Assembly (NCBI RefSeq): GCF_030718205.1
Contig: NZ_JAUZQF010000023.1
Span: forward strand, 146,100 to 210,099
Origin: Nonomuraea turcica
GTDB lineage: Bacteria > Actinomycetota > Actinomycetes > Streptosporangiales > Streptosporangiaceae
Direction of reading: 5' to 3'
Length of the DNA stretch: 64,000 nucleotides
Part shown: in pieces, positions 42,839-52,481 of the stretch
Numbering within the stretch: position 1 is the stretch's first letter
Layout: each line of letters opens with the position of its first letter
Notes under the pieces: generated by a model
The model's input: the letters and a program-made list of their open reading frames with translations, nothing else
Databases searched by the model: none
What the model was told of the DNA's origin: nothing
Made by a program: the position numbers and the translations under genes

Positions 42839-43590
42839 CGTTCGAGGACGTGCACCTGAGCTTCGCCGGCGTCAAGGCCGTCGACGGCGTCTCCTTCGAG
42901 GTCGGACAGGCGGAGCTGCTGGCGGTCATCGGGCCGAACGGCGCGGGCAAGACCTCGATCTTCAACGTGCTGTCCGGCGTCTACCGGCCCCAGCGCGGCC
43001 GGGTCACCTTCCTCGGCGAGGACCTGCTGCTCAGGCGGCCGCACGAGATCGCCGCGATGGGCCTGGCCAGGACGTTCCAGAACGTCGAGCTGTTCCACAA
43101 CCTCACCGTCCTGGACAACCTCATGCTCGGTCGCCACCACCACTTCCGCTACGGCGCGTTCTCCGCCCTCCTGTGGTACGGCCGCGCCCGGCGCGCCGAG
43201 CTGGCCGCCCGCGCCAAGATCGAGGACATCATCGACTTCCTCGAGCTGGAGGCCTGGCGCCGCCACCCCGTGCGGCTGCTGCCGTACGGGATCCAGAAGC
43301 GGGTCGAGCTGGGCCGGGCCCTCGCCATGGAGCCGCGGCTGCTGCTGCTCGACGAGCCGGTGGCCGGCATGAACCTGGAGGAGACCGAGGACATGGCCAG
43401 GTTCGTCCTGGACATCCGTGACGAGCTGGGCATCCCGCTCGTGCTGGTGGAGCACGACATGGGGCTCGTCATGGACCTGGCCGACCGGGTACTCGTGCTG
43501 GACTTCGGCCGTCCCGTCGCGCTCGGCAGCCCGGCCGAGGTGCAGCAGGACCCCAAGGTGATCGAGGCGTACCTGGGAGGAACCGCATGA
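42826..43590 (+). CDS. Branched-chain amino acid-type ABC ATPase (LivG-like)
   Basis: 254 residues. Walker A GPNGAGKTSIFNVLSG and Walker B RLLLLDEPVAGMN. The usual LSGGQ is degenerate (LLPYGIQKRVELGRAL), a known feature of LivG, where the partner supplies part of the function. GCGGAGG precedes ATG 42826. It pairs with the upstream ATPase in a heterodimer. Confidence 0.88.
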   Translation: MALLTFEDVHLSFAGVKAVDGVSFEVGQAELLAVIGPNGAGKTSIFNVLSGVYRPQRGRVTFLGEDLLLRRPHEIAAMGLARTFQNVELFHNLTVLDNLMLGRHHHFRYGAFSALLWYGRARRAELAARAKIEDIIDFLELEAWRRHPVRLLPYGIQKRVELGRALAMEPRLLLLDEPVAGMNLEETEDMARFVLDIRDELGIPLVLVEHDMGLVMDLADRVLVLDFGRPVALGSPAEVQQDPKVIEAYLGGTA

Positions 43591-45410
43591 CAACGATCGT
43601 GGACCGAGTGCGGGAGCGGGCCAGGAGGACGCCCGACGCGGTCGCGATGCGGCACAAGGACTTCGGCATCTGGCAGGAGGTCACCTGGGCGGCGTACTGG
43701 ACGCACGTCGAGCTGGTCGCGCACGCCCTGCTCGCGCTCGGCGTCGAGCCCGGCGACCGGGTGGCCGTCCACGCGGACAACCGCCCGGAATGGCTCTACG
43801 GCGACCTCGGCACGGTCGCCGTGCGCGGCATCACGGTCGGCCTCTACCCCACCAATCCGCCCGCCGAGGTCGCCTACCTGCTGGCCGACTCCGGTGCGAA
43901 GATCCTCATAGCCGAGGACCAGGAGCAGGTCGACAAGGCCCTGGCCGTCCTCGACGAATGCCCCGACCTGCGGCGCATCGTCTACCTCGAGCCGCGCGGC
44001 ATCCGCGGCCGATACGACGACGAGGTCCTGATGTCCTGGCCGGAGCTGCTCGCGCTGGGCGCCGAGCACCGGGCCGCGCACCCGGACGCGGTGGAGCGCC
44101 GCATGGCGCAAGCGGCGCGCGACGACGTGGCGACGCTCATCTACACCTCCGGCACCACCGGACCGCCCAAGGGCGTCATGCTCACCATCGGCAACGTCGA
44201 GTTCGCCGTCGACACCCTCGTCACGGGCGGCGGCTTCACCTCGCCACCGCCGTCGGAACGCGACCTCGCGCTGTCATACCTGCCGCTGTGCCACGTCGCC
44301 GAGCGGGCGTTCACCGTGTGGTTCAACTCGGCGGCCGGCGTGCAGGTGAACTTCGCCGAGTCCATCGACACCGTCCAGGCCAACCTGCGCGAGGTGCAGC
44401 CCACGATCCTGTTCGGGGTGCCGCGCATCTGGGAGAAGGTGCTCGCCCAGGTCACCATCAAGCTGGAGTCGGCCTCGCCGGTCAAGCGGGCGATCACCCG
44501 GTTCTGGCTGCGGACGGCCGACCGGATCGGCGACACCCTGGTACGCACCGGCGGCCGGCACACCTTGCGGACGAGGGCGGCGTACGGGGTCGGCTGGGTG
44601 TTCTGCTATCGCGCGCTGCGCGAGCGGCTCGGCATGCGGCGGGTGCGCTACGCCGCCTCCGGCGCCGCGCCCATCGCGCCCGACGTGCTCAAGTTCTACA
44701 TGGGGATCGGCATCCCCATGCACGAGGTGTACGGGATGAGCGAGAACACCGCCATCGCCACCGCCAACCGCCCCGGCCGGGTCCGCCTCGGCACGGTCGG
44801 GGAGCCGCACCCCGGCATCGAGCTGAAGATCGACGAGGCCACCGGCGAGATCATGACCCGGCATCCCGGCAACTTCGCCGGCTACTGGCGCAACCCGCGC
44901 GCCACCGCCGACGTGCTCGATCCCGACGGCTGGCTGCACACCGGCGACGTGGGCGAATGGGTGGACGGCACGCACGTGCGGATCACCGACCGGATGAAGG
45001 ACATCATCATTACGGCCGGCGGCAAGAACGTCGCGCCCAGCGAGATCGAGAACGCGCTGAAGGCGTCGCCGTACCTGAAGGAGGCCGTCGTCATCGGCGA
45101 CCAGCGGCCCTACCTGGTGGCGCTGATCGGGATCGAGCCGGACACGGTGGGGGAGTGGGCGCGGCGGCGCGGCCTGCCGTACACCACCTATCGGGACCTG
45201 TCGGAGAAGCCGGAGACGCGGGAGCTCGTCCGCGGGATCGTCAACGAGGTGAACGAACGGTTCGCGTCGGTCGAGCAGGTCAAGCGGTTCGCATTCCTGC
45301 CGAAGGAGCTCGACCACGAGGACGGCGAGCTGACCGCCACGCAGAAGGTCAAGCGCAGTGCCATCGCCAAGCTGTTCGAGGACCTGGTGGAAGGGATGTA
45401 CGCCCGGTGA
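43587..45410 (+). CDS. AMP-binding acyl-CoA ligase embedded in the transport operon
   Basis: 607 residues. ANL adenylation motifs: TLIYTSGTTGPPKGVMLT (P-loop), YGMSENTAIATANRPG, HTGDVGEW and the C-terminal catalytic lysine region MKDIIITAGGKNVAPSEIEN. It resembles long-chain or sterol-type FadD enzymes. It is coupled by ATGA to the second ATPase and by GTGA to the permease, so uptake and CoA activation are probably linked at the membrane. Confidence 0.88.
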   Translation: MTTIVDRVRERARRTPDAVAMRHKDFGIWQEVTWAAYWTHVELVAHALLALGVEPGDRVAVHADNRPEWLYGDLGTVAVRGITVGLYPTNPPAEVAYLLADSGAKILIAEDQEQVDKALAVLDECPDLRRIVYLEPRGIRGRYDDEVLMSWPELLALGAEHRAAHPDAVERRMAQAARDDVATLIYTSGTTGPPKGVMLTIGNVEFAVDTLVTGGGFTSPPPSERDLALSYLPLCHVAERAFTVWFNSAAGVQVNFAESIDTVQANLREVQPTILFGVPRIWEKVLAQVTIKLESASPVKRAITRFWLRTADRIGDTLVRTGGRHTLRTRAAYGVGWVFCYRALRERLGMRRVRYAASGAAPIAPDVLKFYMGIGIPMHEVYGMSENTAIATANRPGRVRLGTVGEPHPGIELKIDEATGEIMTRHPGNFAGYWRNPRATADVLDPDGWLHTGDVGEWVDGTHVRITDRMKDIIITAGGKNVAPSEIENALKASPYLKEAVVIGDQRPYLVALIGIEPDTVGEWARRRGLPYTTYRDLSEKPETRELVRGIVNEVNERFASVEQVKRFAFLPKELDHEDGELTATQKVKRSAIAKLFEDLVEGMYAR

Positions 45411-46294
45411 AGGGGCTGCTGGAGACGGTCATCAGGGGCCTGGGCAACGGGTCGGTGTACGCGTTGCTCGCGCTGGGGTTCGTGATCATCTACAAGGCGA
45501 CGCGGGTGATCAGCTTCGCGCAGCCCGCGCTGATGCTGGCCGGGGCCGTCGCGGTGAGCTACCTGGCCGAGGTGACCGGGTTCTACGCGGCCGTGCTGCT
45601 GTCGGCGCTGCTCATCGCCGGCGTGGCGCTGGGCATCGAGCGGGTGGCGATCCGGCCCATGGTGGGGCGGCCCGTGTTCGTCGTGGCGATCATCACGCTC
45701 GGCATCGACGTGGTCGTGCGGGTGGTGGTCAACGCCTTCATCGGCAGGGACGTGCGGCAGATGGGCGATCCGTGGGGGTTCACCCAGGTCTCGCTCGGGC
45801 CGCTGGTCGTGCAGTCACGCTGGCTGGCCATGCTGGTGGTCACCGCGGTGCTGGTCGGGCTGCTGTTCGCGTTCTTCCGCTTCACCAGGTACGGCCTGGC
45901 CATGCGGGCGGCGGCCTTCGACCAGGAGACCGCGCTGGCGCAGGGCGTGTCGGTCGGCATGGTGTTCGCGCTGTCGTGGGGCCTCGCCGGGTTCCTGGCC
46001 GCGATCGCCGGGATGTTCGTCGGCACCGGGCAGGGCATCGAGCAGCTGACCTGGGTGATCGCGTTGAAAGCGCTGCCGGCGATCATCGTGGGCGGGCTCG
46101 ACTCGCTCGGCGGCGCCGTCGTGGGCGGGCTGGTGGTCGGCGTCGTGGAGTCGCTCTTCCAGTCGTACCAAGGGGATTTCGCACCCTGGCTGGGACAGAA
46201 CTTCGCGGTCGTCTCGCCGTACGTGGTGATGCTGATCGTGCTGCTGGTCAGGCCGTACGGCCTGTTCGGGACCCGGGAGGTCGAGCGGGTATGA
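45407..46294 (+). CDS. HAAT permease, LivH type
   Basis: 295 residues, GTG start overlapping the ligase stop. About eight transmembrane helices, with the conserved GLGNGSVYALLALGFVIIYKA start, RYGLAMRAAAFDQETA coupling region and IVGGLDSLGGAVVGGLVVG. Works with the LivM-like subunit encoded next, with which it overlaps by ATGA. Confidence 0.9.
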   Translation: MKGLLETVIRGLGNGSVYALLALGFVIIYKATRVISFAQPALMLAGAVAVSYLAEVTGFYAAVLLSALLIAGVALGIERVAIRPMVGRPVFVVAIITLGIDVVVRVVVNAFIGRDVRQMGDPWGFTQVSLGPLVVQSRWLAMLVVTAVLVGLLFAFFRFTRYGLAMRAAAFDQETALAQGVSVGMVFALSWGLAGFLAAIAGMFVGTGQGIEQLTWVIALKALPAIIVGGLDSLGGAVVGGLVVGVVESLFQSYQGDFAPWLGQNFAVVSPYVVMLIVLLVRPYGLFGTREVERV

Positions 46295-47457
46295 CCGACA
46301 CGCGCTCCGCGGCGGCGCAGACCGCCCCAGACATACCGACCGGCCGGTCTCGCCGGGTACGCGGCCGGCCGCTGCTCTACACCTCCTACGCCCAGGACAT
46401 GGCGCTGCTCGACACCCGGGCCAAACGGGTGTGGACCGGGGTGCTGGTGCTGCTCGCGTTCGCGCTGGCGGTGCTGCTGCAGGACCGGTCGCTGGAGGTG
46501 CTGGCGGGGGCCTACGTGCTGGCCATCGGCGCGATCGGGCTCAACATCGTCACCGGGTACGCCGGCCAGGTCTCCCTCGGCCACGCCTTCTTCGTCGCCA
46601 TCGGCGCCTACACGGCGGCCGCCCTGTCCGGACCAGTCGACGGCGAGCGGCTCGGCTACGGGATCGCCGAGATCTGGATCTGGCTGCCGGCCGCCGGGCT
46701 GGTCGCCGCCGCGGCCGGGGTGCTCGTCGCGCCGCTGGCCACCCGCCTGCGCGGCCTCTACCTGGCCGTCGTCACGCTCGGCCTGGTCTTCCTCGGCGAG
46801 CACGTCTTCAAGGAGTGGCAGGAGCTCACCGGCGGCCCCGGGGTGGGGCGCGAGGCGGCGATCCCGCAGCTCTTCGGCACCCGCCTGGACCAGGACGGCC
46901 CGCTCGGCACCAAGGAGCAGACCCTGTACGTCCTCATGCTGGTGCTGCTCATCGTCTTCGCCGTCGCCGCCCGCAACCTGGCCCGCTCGCGCATCGGCCG
47001 CGCCTTCGCCGCCATCCGCGACCGGGACATCGCGGCCGCGGTCATCGGGGTGCCGCTGACGCGCAACAAGGTGCTGGCGTTCGGGATCTCCTCCTTCTAC
47101 GCCGGGTGCGCGGGCGGCCTGCTCTACACGATCTCCGGGTACGTCGAGCCGGGCTCGTTCAGCCTGCTCATGTCGGTGCAGTTCATCGCGATGGTCCTCA
47201 TCGGCGGCGTGGCCACCGTGTCCGGGGCGATCGCGGGCGCGTTGTTCATCTCGCTGTTGCAGCCCCTCACCAGGGCGCTGCCCTCGCTGGTGCCGTTCGT
47301 CAGCGGCGACACCACGCAGACCCCCAACGTGTTCCAGGTCGAGACCGTCCTGTACGGGCTGCTGATCGTGCTGTTCCTCATCTTCGAGCCGCGCGGCCTG
47401 TTCGGTCTGTGGATCCGGATCCGCAACTACTGGAAATCCTGGCCTTTTTCATACTGA
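46291..47457 (+). CDS. HAAT permease, LivM type
   Basis: 388 residues. A cytoplasmic N-terminus of about 45 residues, then about nine helices with the LivM hallmarks AIGAIGLNIVTGYAGQVSLGHAFF and RGLYLAVVTLGLVFLGEHV. It ends FEPRGLFGLWIRIRNYWK. The coupling loop AAIRDRDIAAAVIGV is intact. Ends 13 bases before the receptor gene. Confidence 0.9.
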   Translation: MTDTRSAAAQTAPDIPTGRSRRVRGRPLLYTSYAQDMALLDTRAKRVWTGVLVLLAFALAVLLQDRSLEVLAGAYVLAIGAIGLNIVTGYAGQVSLGHAFFVAIGAYTAAALSGPVDGERLGYGIAEIWIWLPAAGLVAAAAGVLVAPLATRLRGLYLAVVTLGLVFLGEHVFKEWQELTGGPGVGREAAIPQLFGTRLDQDGPLGTKEQTLYVLMLVLLIVFAVAARNLARSRIGRAFAAIRDRDIAAAVIGVPLTRNKVLAFGISSFYAGCAGGLLYTISGYVEPGSFSLLMSVQFIAMVLIGGVATVSGAIAGALFISLLQPLTRALPSLVPFVSGDTTQTPNVFQVETVLYGLLIVLFLIFEPRGLFGLWIRIRNYWKSWPFSY

Positions 47458-47470
47458 GAAGGGATTTTTC

Positions 47471-48760
47471 ATGAAGAGTCGCTGTGTGGTGGCGTTCACC
47501 GCGGTGGTGGCACTTCTGTCCGCATGCGGCGTCATCCGGGGGGACGACGAGGGCAGCAAGGCCGGCGCCCAGGCGCCAGGTGTCACCGCGGAGCCCTGCC
47601 CGAATGCGGTCGACCGCAACAAGGGCTGCATCTACCTCGGCACGATCTCCGACCTCACCTCCGGCCCGTTTGCCGCGCTCGCGGTGCCCATCACCGACGC
47701 GCAGAAGGCCTTCTGGGCCCGCGTCAACAAGGCCGGCGGCGTCGGCGGCAAGTACGAGGTGGACGTGACCCGCTACGTCCGCGACAACAAGTACAACCCC
47801 GAAGTGCACCGGCAGGTCTACAACGAGATCAAGGACCAGGTGCTCGGCCTGGCCCAGACGCTCGGCTCGCCCACGACCGCCGCCATCATCGGCGACCTCA
47901 AGGCCAACAGCATCGTCGCCGCTCCCGCCTCGTGGACCTCGGCGTGGGAGTTCGAGGACGTGATCATCGAGTCCGGGTCCAACTACTGTGTCGAGGCCAT
48001 GAACTCCGTGGACTACGCGATGGAGACGTACAAGCCGAAGTCGGTCATGGCCGTGCACCTGGCCGGCGACTACGGCGCGGACGCCGCCGCCGGCGCCAAG
48101 ATCGCCGCCGAGCGCAACGGCCTGACGTTCACCAGTGTCGAGACCCCGAGCGGTGCGAACGAGCAGGGCCGCGCCATCACCGAGATCACCAAGAACAAGC
48201 CGGACCTGGTGATCCTCACCACCGGCCCGGCAGACGCCGCGACCATCATCGGCCAGGCCGCCGCGGCCGGCTTCAAGGGCCGATTCATCGGCACCGGCCC
48301 CACCTGGAACCCCGCCTTGCTGAAGTCACCCGCCGCACCGGCCCTGAAGGCGTTGTACGAGCAGTCGGCGCCCGGCAAGCCCTGGAACGCCGACACGCCC
48401 GGCCACCAGGCCGTGCGCGAGGCGTTCCCGAACGTGTCCGCCAATGAGGGATACACCTCGGGGTGGGCGTGGGCGTACCCGCTGAAGGCGGCCCTGGACA
48501 AGATGGTGGCCGACGGCGACGTGAGCAGGAAAGGCCTGCTGGCGGCCGTGAAGACGCTGAAGACGGTGGACTACGAGGGCATGCTGCCCCCGGAGGCCGG
48601 GAACTTCGCCGACGACGCCAACACGGCGACCTTCCGCCAGACCTTGATCAACAAGGTGGACGACAAGGCACCCACGGGCGTCTCCATCGCCAAGGACTTC
48701 TTCACGGGCCCAACGGCCCAGTCCTACACCTTCGACGGCCCCTGCTTCACCAAGCTCTAG
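47471..48760 (+). CDS. HAAT substrate-binding lipoprotein
   Basis: 429 residues. The signal peptide ends in the lipobox LLSAC (Cys19), so the mature protein is lipid-anchored outside. It is a type I periplasmic-binding protein of the LivJ/K class (GTISDLTSGPF, LAGDYGADAAAGAKIAAERNG, VETPSGANEQG). The fold takes amino acids, urea or hydrophobic acids. The acyl-CoA ligase in the operon makes a hydrophobic acid more likely than leucine. A hairpin follows 16 bases after the stop. Confidence 0.86.
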   Translation: MKSRCVVAFTAVVALLSACGVIRGDDEGSKAGAQAPGVTAEPCPNAVDRNKGCIYLGTISDLTSGPFAALAVPITDAQKAFWARVNKAGGVGGKYEVDVTRYVRDNKYNPEVHRQVYNEIKDQVLGLAQTLGSPTTAAIIGDLKANSIVAAPASWTSAWEFEDVIIESGSNYCVEAMNSVDYAMETYKPKSVMAVHLAGDYGADAAAGAKIAAERNGLTFTSVETPSGANEQGRAITEITKNKPDLVILTTGPADAATIIGQAAAAGFKGRFIGTGPTWNPALLKSPAAPALKALYEQSAPGKPWNADTPGHQAVREAFPNVSANEGYTSGWAWAYPLKAALDKMVADGDVSRKGLLAAVKTLKTVDYEGMLPPEAGNFADDANTATFRQTLINKVDDKAPTGVSIAKDFFTGPTAQSYTFDGPCFTKL

Positions 48761-48775
48761 ATGGTCCGGGACCCT

Positions 48776-48801
48776 GTCTGGGGATCTTCCGATCCCCAGA
48801 C
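48776..48801 (+). terminator. Terminator of the transport operon
   Basis: GTCTGGGGATC and GATCCCCAGAC form a perfect 11-bp stem over a TTCC loop, just after the receptor gene. Confidence 0.7.
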
Positions 48802-49254
48802 CCCGGGTCGTTGGGCGCTTTCCACCCGTTGGACGTATAGGCCTTCTCACTCAGCAGGCGGCGAGGCCGTCCACAGCGCGAACGGTGTCGGCCTTACGTG
48901 TGATCGCCGTCGATGCCGCCTTGACCGGCGCCCGATCGTGCTGGTCGACTGTCGCGGCCATCTCCAGTCCATGATCGATGGCCACGGCAGTAGTGAACGC
49001 CCAGGTTCGACGTGTTCCCGTGGCCATCCAGGCACTCGAAGATGTCGCTACCGCAATGGCGACCCGACTCCGAAACCAGCTACGTGACCGTGAGGTCTTC
49101 CAGTACGGCGGCGTGGGTCGCAAGCCGTGATGCCGTGCCCGAGTTCGTGCAGCCATCGCTCCAGTCCGCGCTGATCGCCTTGGGCTACGCGTTCGGCCAC
49201 GCGGAAGAGAACCTGACGGCCTGGCCGCCGACAGCCTTCGAGCGTGAGGTGTGG
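48802..49254 (+). pseudogene. Gene debris, possible frameshifted relic
   Basis: No intact gene. A 50-codon frame at 48978-49130 (reads VAIQALEDVATAMATRLRNQ then VFQYGGVGRKP) has coding-like third positions, then a different frame continues with QSALIALGYAFGHAEENLTA to about 49250. The minus strand also shows a short coding-like stretch at 48851-48990 ending AVDGLAAC. These could be pieces of one or two decayed genes. The family is not recognised. Confidence 0.3.
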
Positions 49255-51429
49255 TCATTCGTCAGAGGCCTCGACGTCCGTGTCCTGCCGGCCGCCGTTG
49301 GTCGCCAAACCGGTGTCTTCCTGATTGTTGTCACGCTCGGAGCCGGTGTCCCGCGGCTCAGGCCGGCAGTGCCGCCCGCAGCCGCCGAACCGCGCCGAAT
49401 CGATAGGCGGGAACGATGACGGTTCCACACTCTTCAGCGCCGCCACCATCGTGTCCTTCCAGATCGGCCCGGGAAGGCTGGACCCCGCCACCACCCCGTA
49501 GTACCGCCCGCCGATCGTCACCCCAACCAGCTTGTGCCGCTGCGACCCGCGCGGATCTCCGATGCTCACCGCCCCCGCCAGATCCGGGGTGAATCCGGCG
49601 AACCAGGCGGTCGCGTAGTCGTCGGTGGTGCCGGTCTTGCCCGCCGCGTCGCGCCCGATCCCGCCGATGCCGCGCATCGTGCCCTTGGTGAACACACCTG
49701 ACAGCACGTCGGCGGTGGCGTCCGCGACGGCCGCGTCGAGGGCCTGGCGGCATTTCGGCCGGTAACGGGTGGTGTTCCCGTCGCGGTCGGTGATGCGGGT
49801 GATCGCCATCGGCGCGCAGAACTTCCCGCGCGCCCCGATCGCCGCGTACGCCGCGGACACCGTCACCGGGTCCATCTCGTTGATGCCGAGCGTGAACGTC
49901 TCATACTCCTGCAGCCGTTGCCCGTCCGCGCGATGGATGCCCAGCGCCTTGGCCGTCGTGACGGTCTCGCAGAGCCCGACCCGCTGCTCCAGCTCCATGA
50001 AGAACGTGTTCACCGAACCCCAGGTGCCGGTCCGCAGCGTCTTCCACCCCGGCGAGCCCTCGTCGTTGGTGACCGTGTGGGCGGGGTCGCCGATGTTCTC
50101 GCCCTTGCAGTTCTTGAACGTCGCGTAGCCGGGCGCCCGGTAGCCGGCGCCCGCGGTGAGGCCGTCGTCAAGCTTCATGCCCTGCTCCAGCGCGCTGATC
50201 AGGGTGAACGTCTTGAACGTGGAGCCGGCCTGGAAGCCGGCCCCGCCGCCGTGGGCGACGTCCGCGACGACGTTGTACGAGATCTCGTTCCGCGCCTTGC
50301 GAGGACCATACGGCCTGCTGGCGGCCATCGCCTTGATCGCCCCGGTGCCCGGCTGGACCAGGGCCTCGGCGGCGACCGGGGCATCGGAGGCGCGCACGTA
50401 CGTCCGGATGGTCCGGTCGGCCGCCGCCTGCATGGCCGGGTCCATCGTGCTCCTGATCGTCAGGCCGCCGCGGTTGAGGGTCGCCAGGCGGGCCTCGGCC
50501 GTCTTGCCGAAGTCGGGATTGCTGAGGATCTCGTGCCGGACGTAGAGGCAAAAATAGGGATATTTGCTGGATTCGCAGCCACCGGGGAGCTCTGTGCCCT
50601 TGTAGCCGAGCTTGGCGGCCTTCGCCTCAGCCGCCTCCCCTGGGGTGATCTTGCCTAACTCCGCCATCCGGTTCAGCACGACGTTGCGGCGGTTCAGGAG
50701 CCGTTCCCGGTGCTTCCTGCCGAGGTTGGGGTCGGTGGCATTGGGGTCCTGTACGCCGCCCGCCAGCGTCGCCGCCTGCGGCAGAGTCAGGTCGGCGGCC
50801 TTGACGCCGAAGAAGCGCTTGGCCGCTGCCTCGACCCCGTACGCGCCGGCGCTGAAGTACGCGATGTTCAGATATTTCTCGAGAATCTGGTCCTTGGTGT
50901 ACTTCTCCTCTATCCCCATGGCGTACCGGAGTTCGTTCAGCTTGCGCGCGTAGCTGGCCTCCAGCGCCGCGTTTCGCTCCCGCTCGGTGCCGGCGGAGTT
51001 GAGCAGCACCTGCTTGACGTACTGCTGCGTGATGCTCGAACCGCCCTGGCTCACCCTGCCCGCCTGCAGGTTCGTGGCCAGCGCGCGGAGCGTGCCCTCG
51101 ATGTCGATGGCGCCGTGTTCGTAGAAGCGGTAGTCCTCGATCGCGACGATCGCAGTCTTCATGACCTCGGCGATGTCGTCGAGACCGACGATCTCGCGGT
51201 ACTCCTCGTAGAACCGCGCGATCACGTTCCCCTTGGCGTCCCGCACGATCGTGACCTCGGCCGGGGGCGGCTCCATCAGGTCGGCCGGCGTGAGATCGAC
51301 CTCCCCGGCCGCCGCCACCAGTCCGAAGCCCGCACCCCCGACGGCCGGGACGGCGATCCCGGCCATGAGCACGCCCGCCGCCGCGCCCGCGGCGGCGAGA
51401 CGTACGATCTTCGTCCCCCGACCGGACAT
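49255..51429 (-). CDS. Bifunctional class A penicillin-binding protein
   Basis: 724 residues. A short N-terminal membrane helix (about 10-40), then a GT51 glycosyltransferase domain with catalytic E98 in AIEDYRFYEHGAID and GGSSITQQYVKQ. The transpeptidase domain has SxxK at S403 (GSTFKTF), SVN at 472-474 and KTGTT at 598-602. It polymerises and crosslinks peptidoglycan outside the membrane. The C-terminal 45 residues are acidic and disordered. Starts immediately at the stop of the beta-lactamase gene (TGATG). Confidence 0.93.
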   Translation of the reverse strand: MSGRGTKIVRLAAAGAAAGVLMAGIAVPAVGGAGFGLVAAAGEVDLTPADLMEPPPAEVTIVRDAKGNVIARFYEEYREIVGLDDIAEVMKTAIVAIEDYRFYEHGAIDIEGTLRALATNLQAGRVSQGGSSITQQYVKQVLLNSAGTERERNAALEASYARKLNELRYAMGIEEKYTKDQILEKYLNIAYFSAGAYGVEAAAKRFFGVKAADLTLPQAATLAGGVQDPNATDPNLGRKHRERLLNRRNVVLNRMAELGKITPGEAAEAKAAKLGYKGTELPGGCESSKYPYFCLYVRHEILSNPDFGKTAEARLATLNRGGLTIRSTMDPAMQAAADRTIRTYVRASDAPVAAEALVQPGTGAIKAMAASRPYGPRKARNEISYNVVADVAHGGGAGFQAGSTFKTFTLISALEQGMKLDDGLTAGAGYRAPGYATFKNCKGENIGDPAHTVTNDEGSPGWKTLRTGTWGSVNTFFMELEQRVGLCETVTTAKALGIHRADGQRLQEYETFTLGINEMDPVTVSAAYAAIGARGKFCAPMAITRITDRDGNTTRYRPKCRQALDAAVADATADVLSGVFTKGTMRGIGGIGRDAAGKTGTTDDYATAWFAGFTPDLAGAVSIGDPRGSQRHKLVGVTIGGRYYGVVAGSSLPGPIWKDTMVAALKSVEPSSFPPIDSARFGGCGRHCRPEPRDTGSERDNNQEDTGLATNGGRQDTDVEASDE

Positions 51430-52367
51430 CAGAGCTTGCCGAGCCCGCGGGCCAGGACCGTGGCGGTCTTGGCGATCGTCTTGTCGTCGGTGGCGAGACC
51501 CGGGGAGCGGTTGGTGTAGATCGCCATGATGATGGGAGCGGCGCCCTTCTCGGGCCAGATGACGGCGATGTCGTTCCCACCGCCGAATCCCGTGGAGTTT
51601 GTGCCGGTCTTGTCGCCGATCGTCCAGGTATTGGGGAGGCCGGCCCGGATGCGCTTGTCGCCGGTCCTGGTGGCGATCAGCCAGGCGTTGAGCTGCTCGC
51701 GATCCTTGGCGTGCAGCGCGGTGCCGCTCGTCAGCACGCGGAGGTCACGGCTGATGGCCGCGGGGGTCGTGGTGTCGCGCTTGTCCTTCGGCGTCCAGTC
51801 GTTCAACCCGGGCTCGTAGCGGTCCAGGCGCGAGATCGGGTCCTTGAGCGAACGGAAGTATTTGGTCAGACCGGCAGGGCCGCCGATCTGCTTCAGAATC
51901 AGGTTGCCCGCGGTGTTGTCGCTCAGCGTGATGGTCGCCTCGCACAGCTGGGCCACGGTCAGCCCGTCCTTGACGTGCTTCTCGGTGACCGGGGAGTAAT
52001 CCAGCACCTCGTCGGCCGACCAGCGGATCACCTTGTCCATCAGCCCCGGTGCCGAGGTGCGGGCCTTGTGCAGCACGGCCGCGCACGCCATGGCCTTGAA
52101 GGTAGACAGGAGGGGGAAGCGTTCACCCGCCCGGTACGTCACGGTCTTGCCCGTGGCGGTATCGATGGCGTACGCGCCGATGCGGCCGTTGAAGGCCTTC
52201 TCCAGCGCCCGCAGCTCCTTCCTGACACTGACCTGGGCCTCGCTGGAGACCGCCGCCGCCACGGCCGTGGCCGAGGCCGGGCTCGTGCCGAAGGTGGTGC
52301 CGCCCGCGAAAAGAGAGATCGCCAGAGTGGTGGCCGCCGCCAGCCGCCGGGCGCGGAGATTTCGCAT
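51429..52367 (-). CDS. Class A beta-lactamase
   Basis: 312 residues with an export signal (about 1-40). All class A elements are present: S88-T-F-K91, SDN at 149-151, the omega-loop E185 in EPGLN, and KTGT at 253-256. Cys95 and Cys142 sit where TEM-type enzymes have the C77-C123 disulfide. It hydrolyses beta-lactams outside the cell. Sharing an operon with a PBP suggests linked cell-wall defence or recycling. No blaI/blaR regulator gene is adjacent. Confidence 0.94.
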   Translation of the reverse strand: MRNLRARRLAAATTLAISLFAGGTTFGTSPASATAVAAAVSSEAQVSVRKELRALEKAFNGRIGAYAIDTATGKTVTYRAGERFPLLSTFKAMACAAVLHKARTSAPGLMDKVIRWSADEVLDYSPVTEKHVKDGLTVAQLCEATITLSDNTAGNLILKQIGGPAGLTKYFRSLKDPISRLDRYEPGLNDWTPKDKRDTTTPAAISRDLRVLTSGTALHAKDREQLNAWLIATRTGDKRIRAGLPNTWTIGDKTGTNSTGFGGGNDIAVIWPEKGAAPIIMAIYTNRSPGLATDDKTIAKTATVLARGLGKL

Positions 52368-52438
52368 GTCATGGGTCCTTGCTCTCGCCTGTCAGAGGTC
52401 AGGAGCAAAGCAGATGAGATCTCTGTATGTCTAATAGC

Positions 52439-52473
52439 GATATCGGAAATCGAACGATAGGGATTCCGATATC
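52439..52473. promoter_or_regulatory. Long palindrome upstream of the beta-lactamase
   Basis: GATATCGGAA and TTCCGATATC are perfect 10-bp arms separated by 15 bp, starting 72 bp before the beta-lactamase ATG. They are in a stretch richer in A/T than its surroundings. A candidate regulator site for the beta-lactamase-PBP operon. Confidence 0.5.
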
Positions 52474-52481
52474 AGTGCAGG

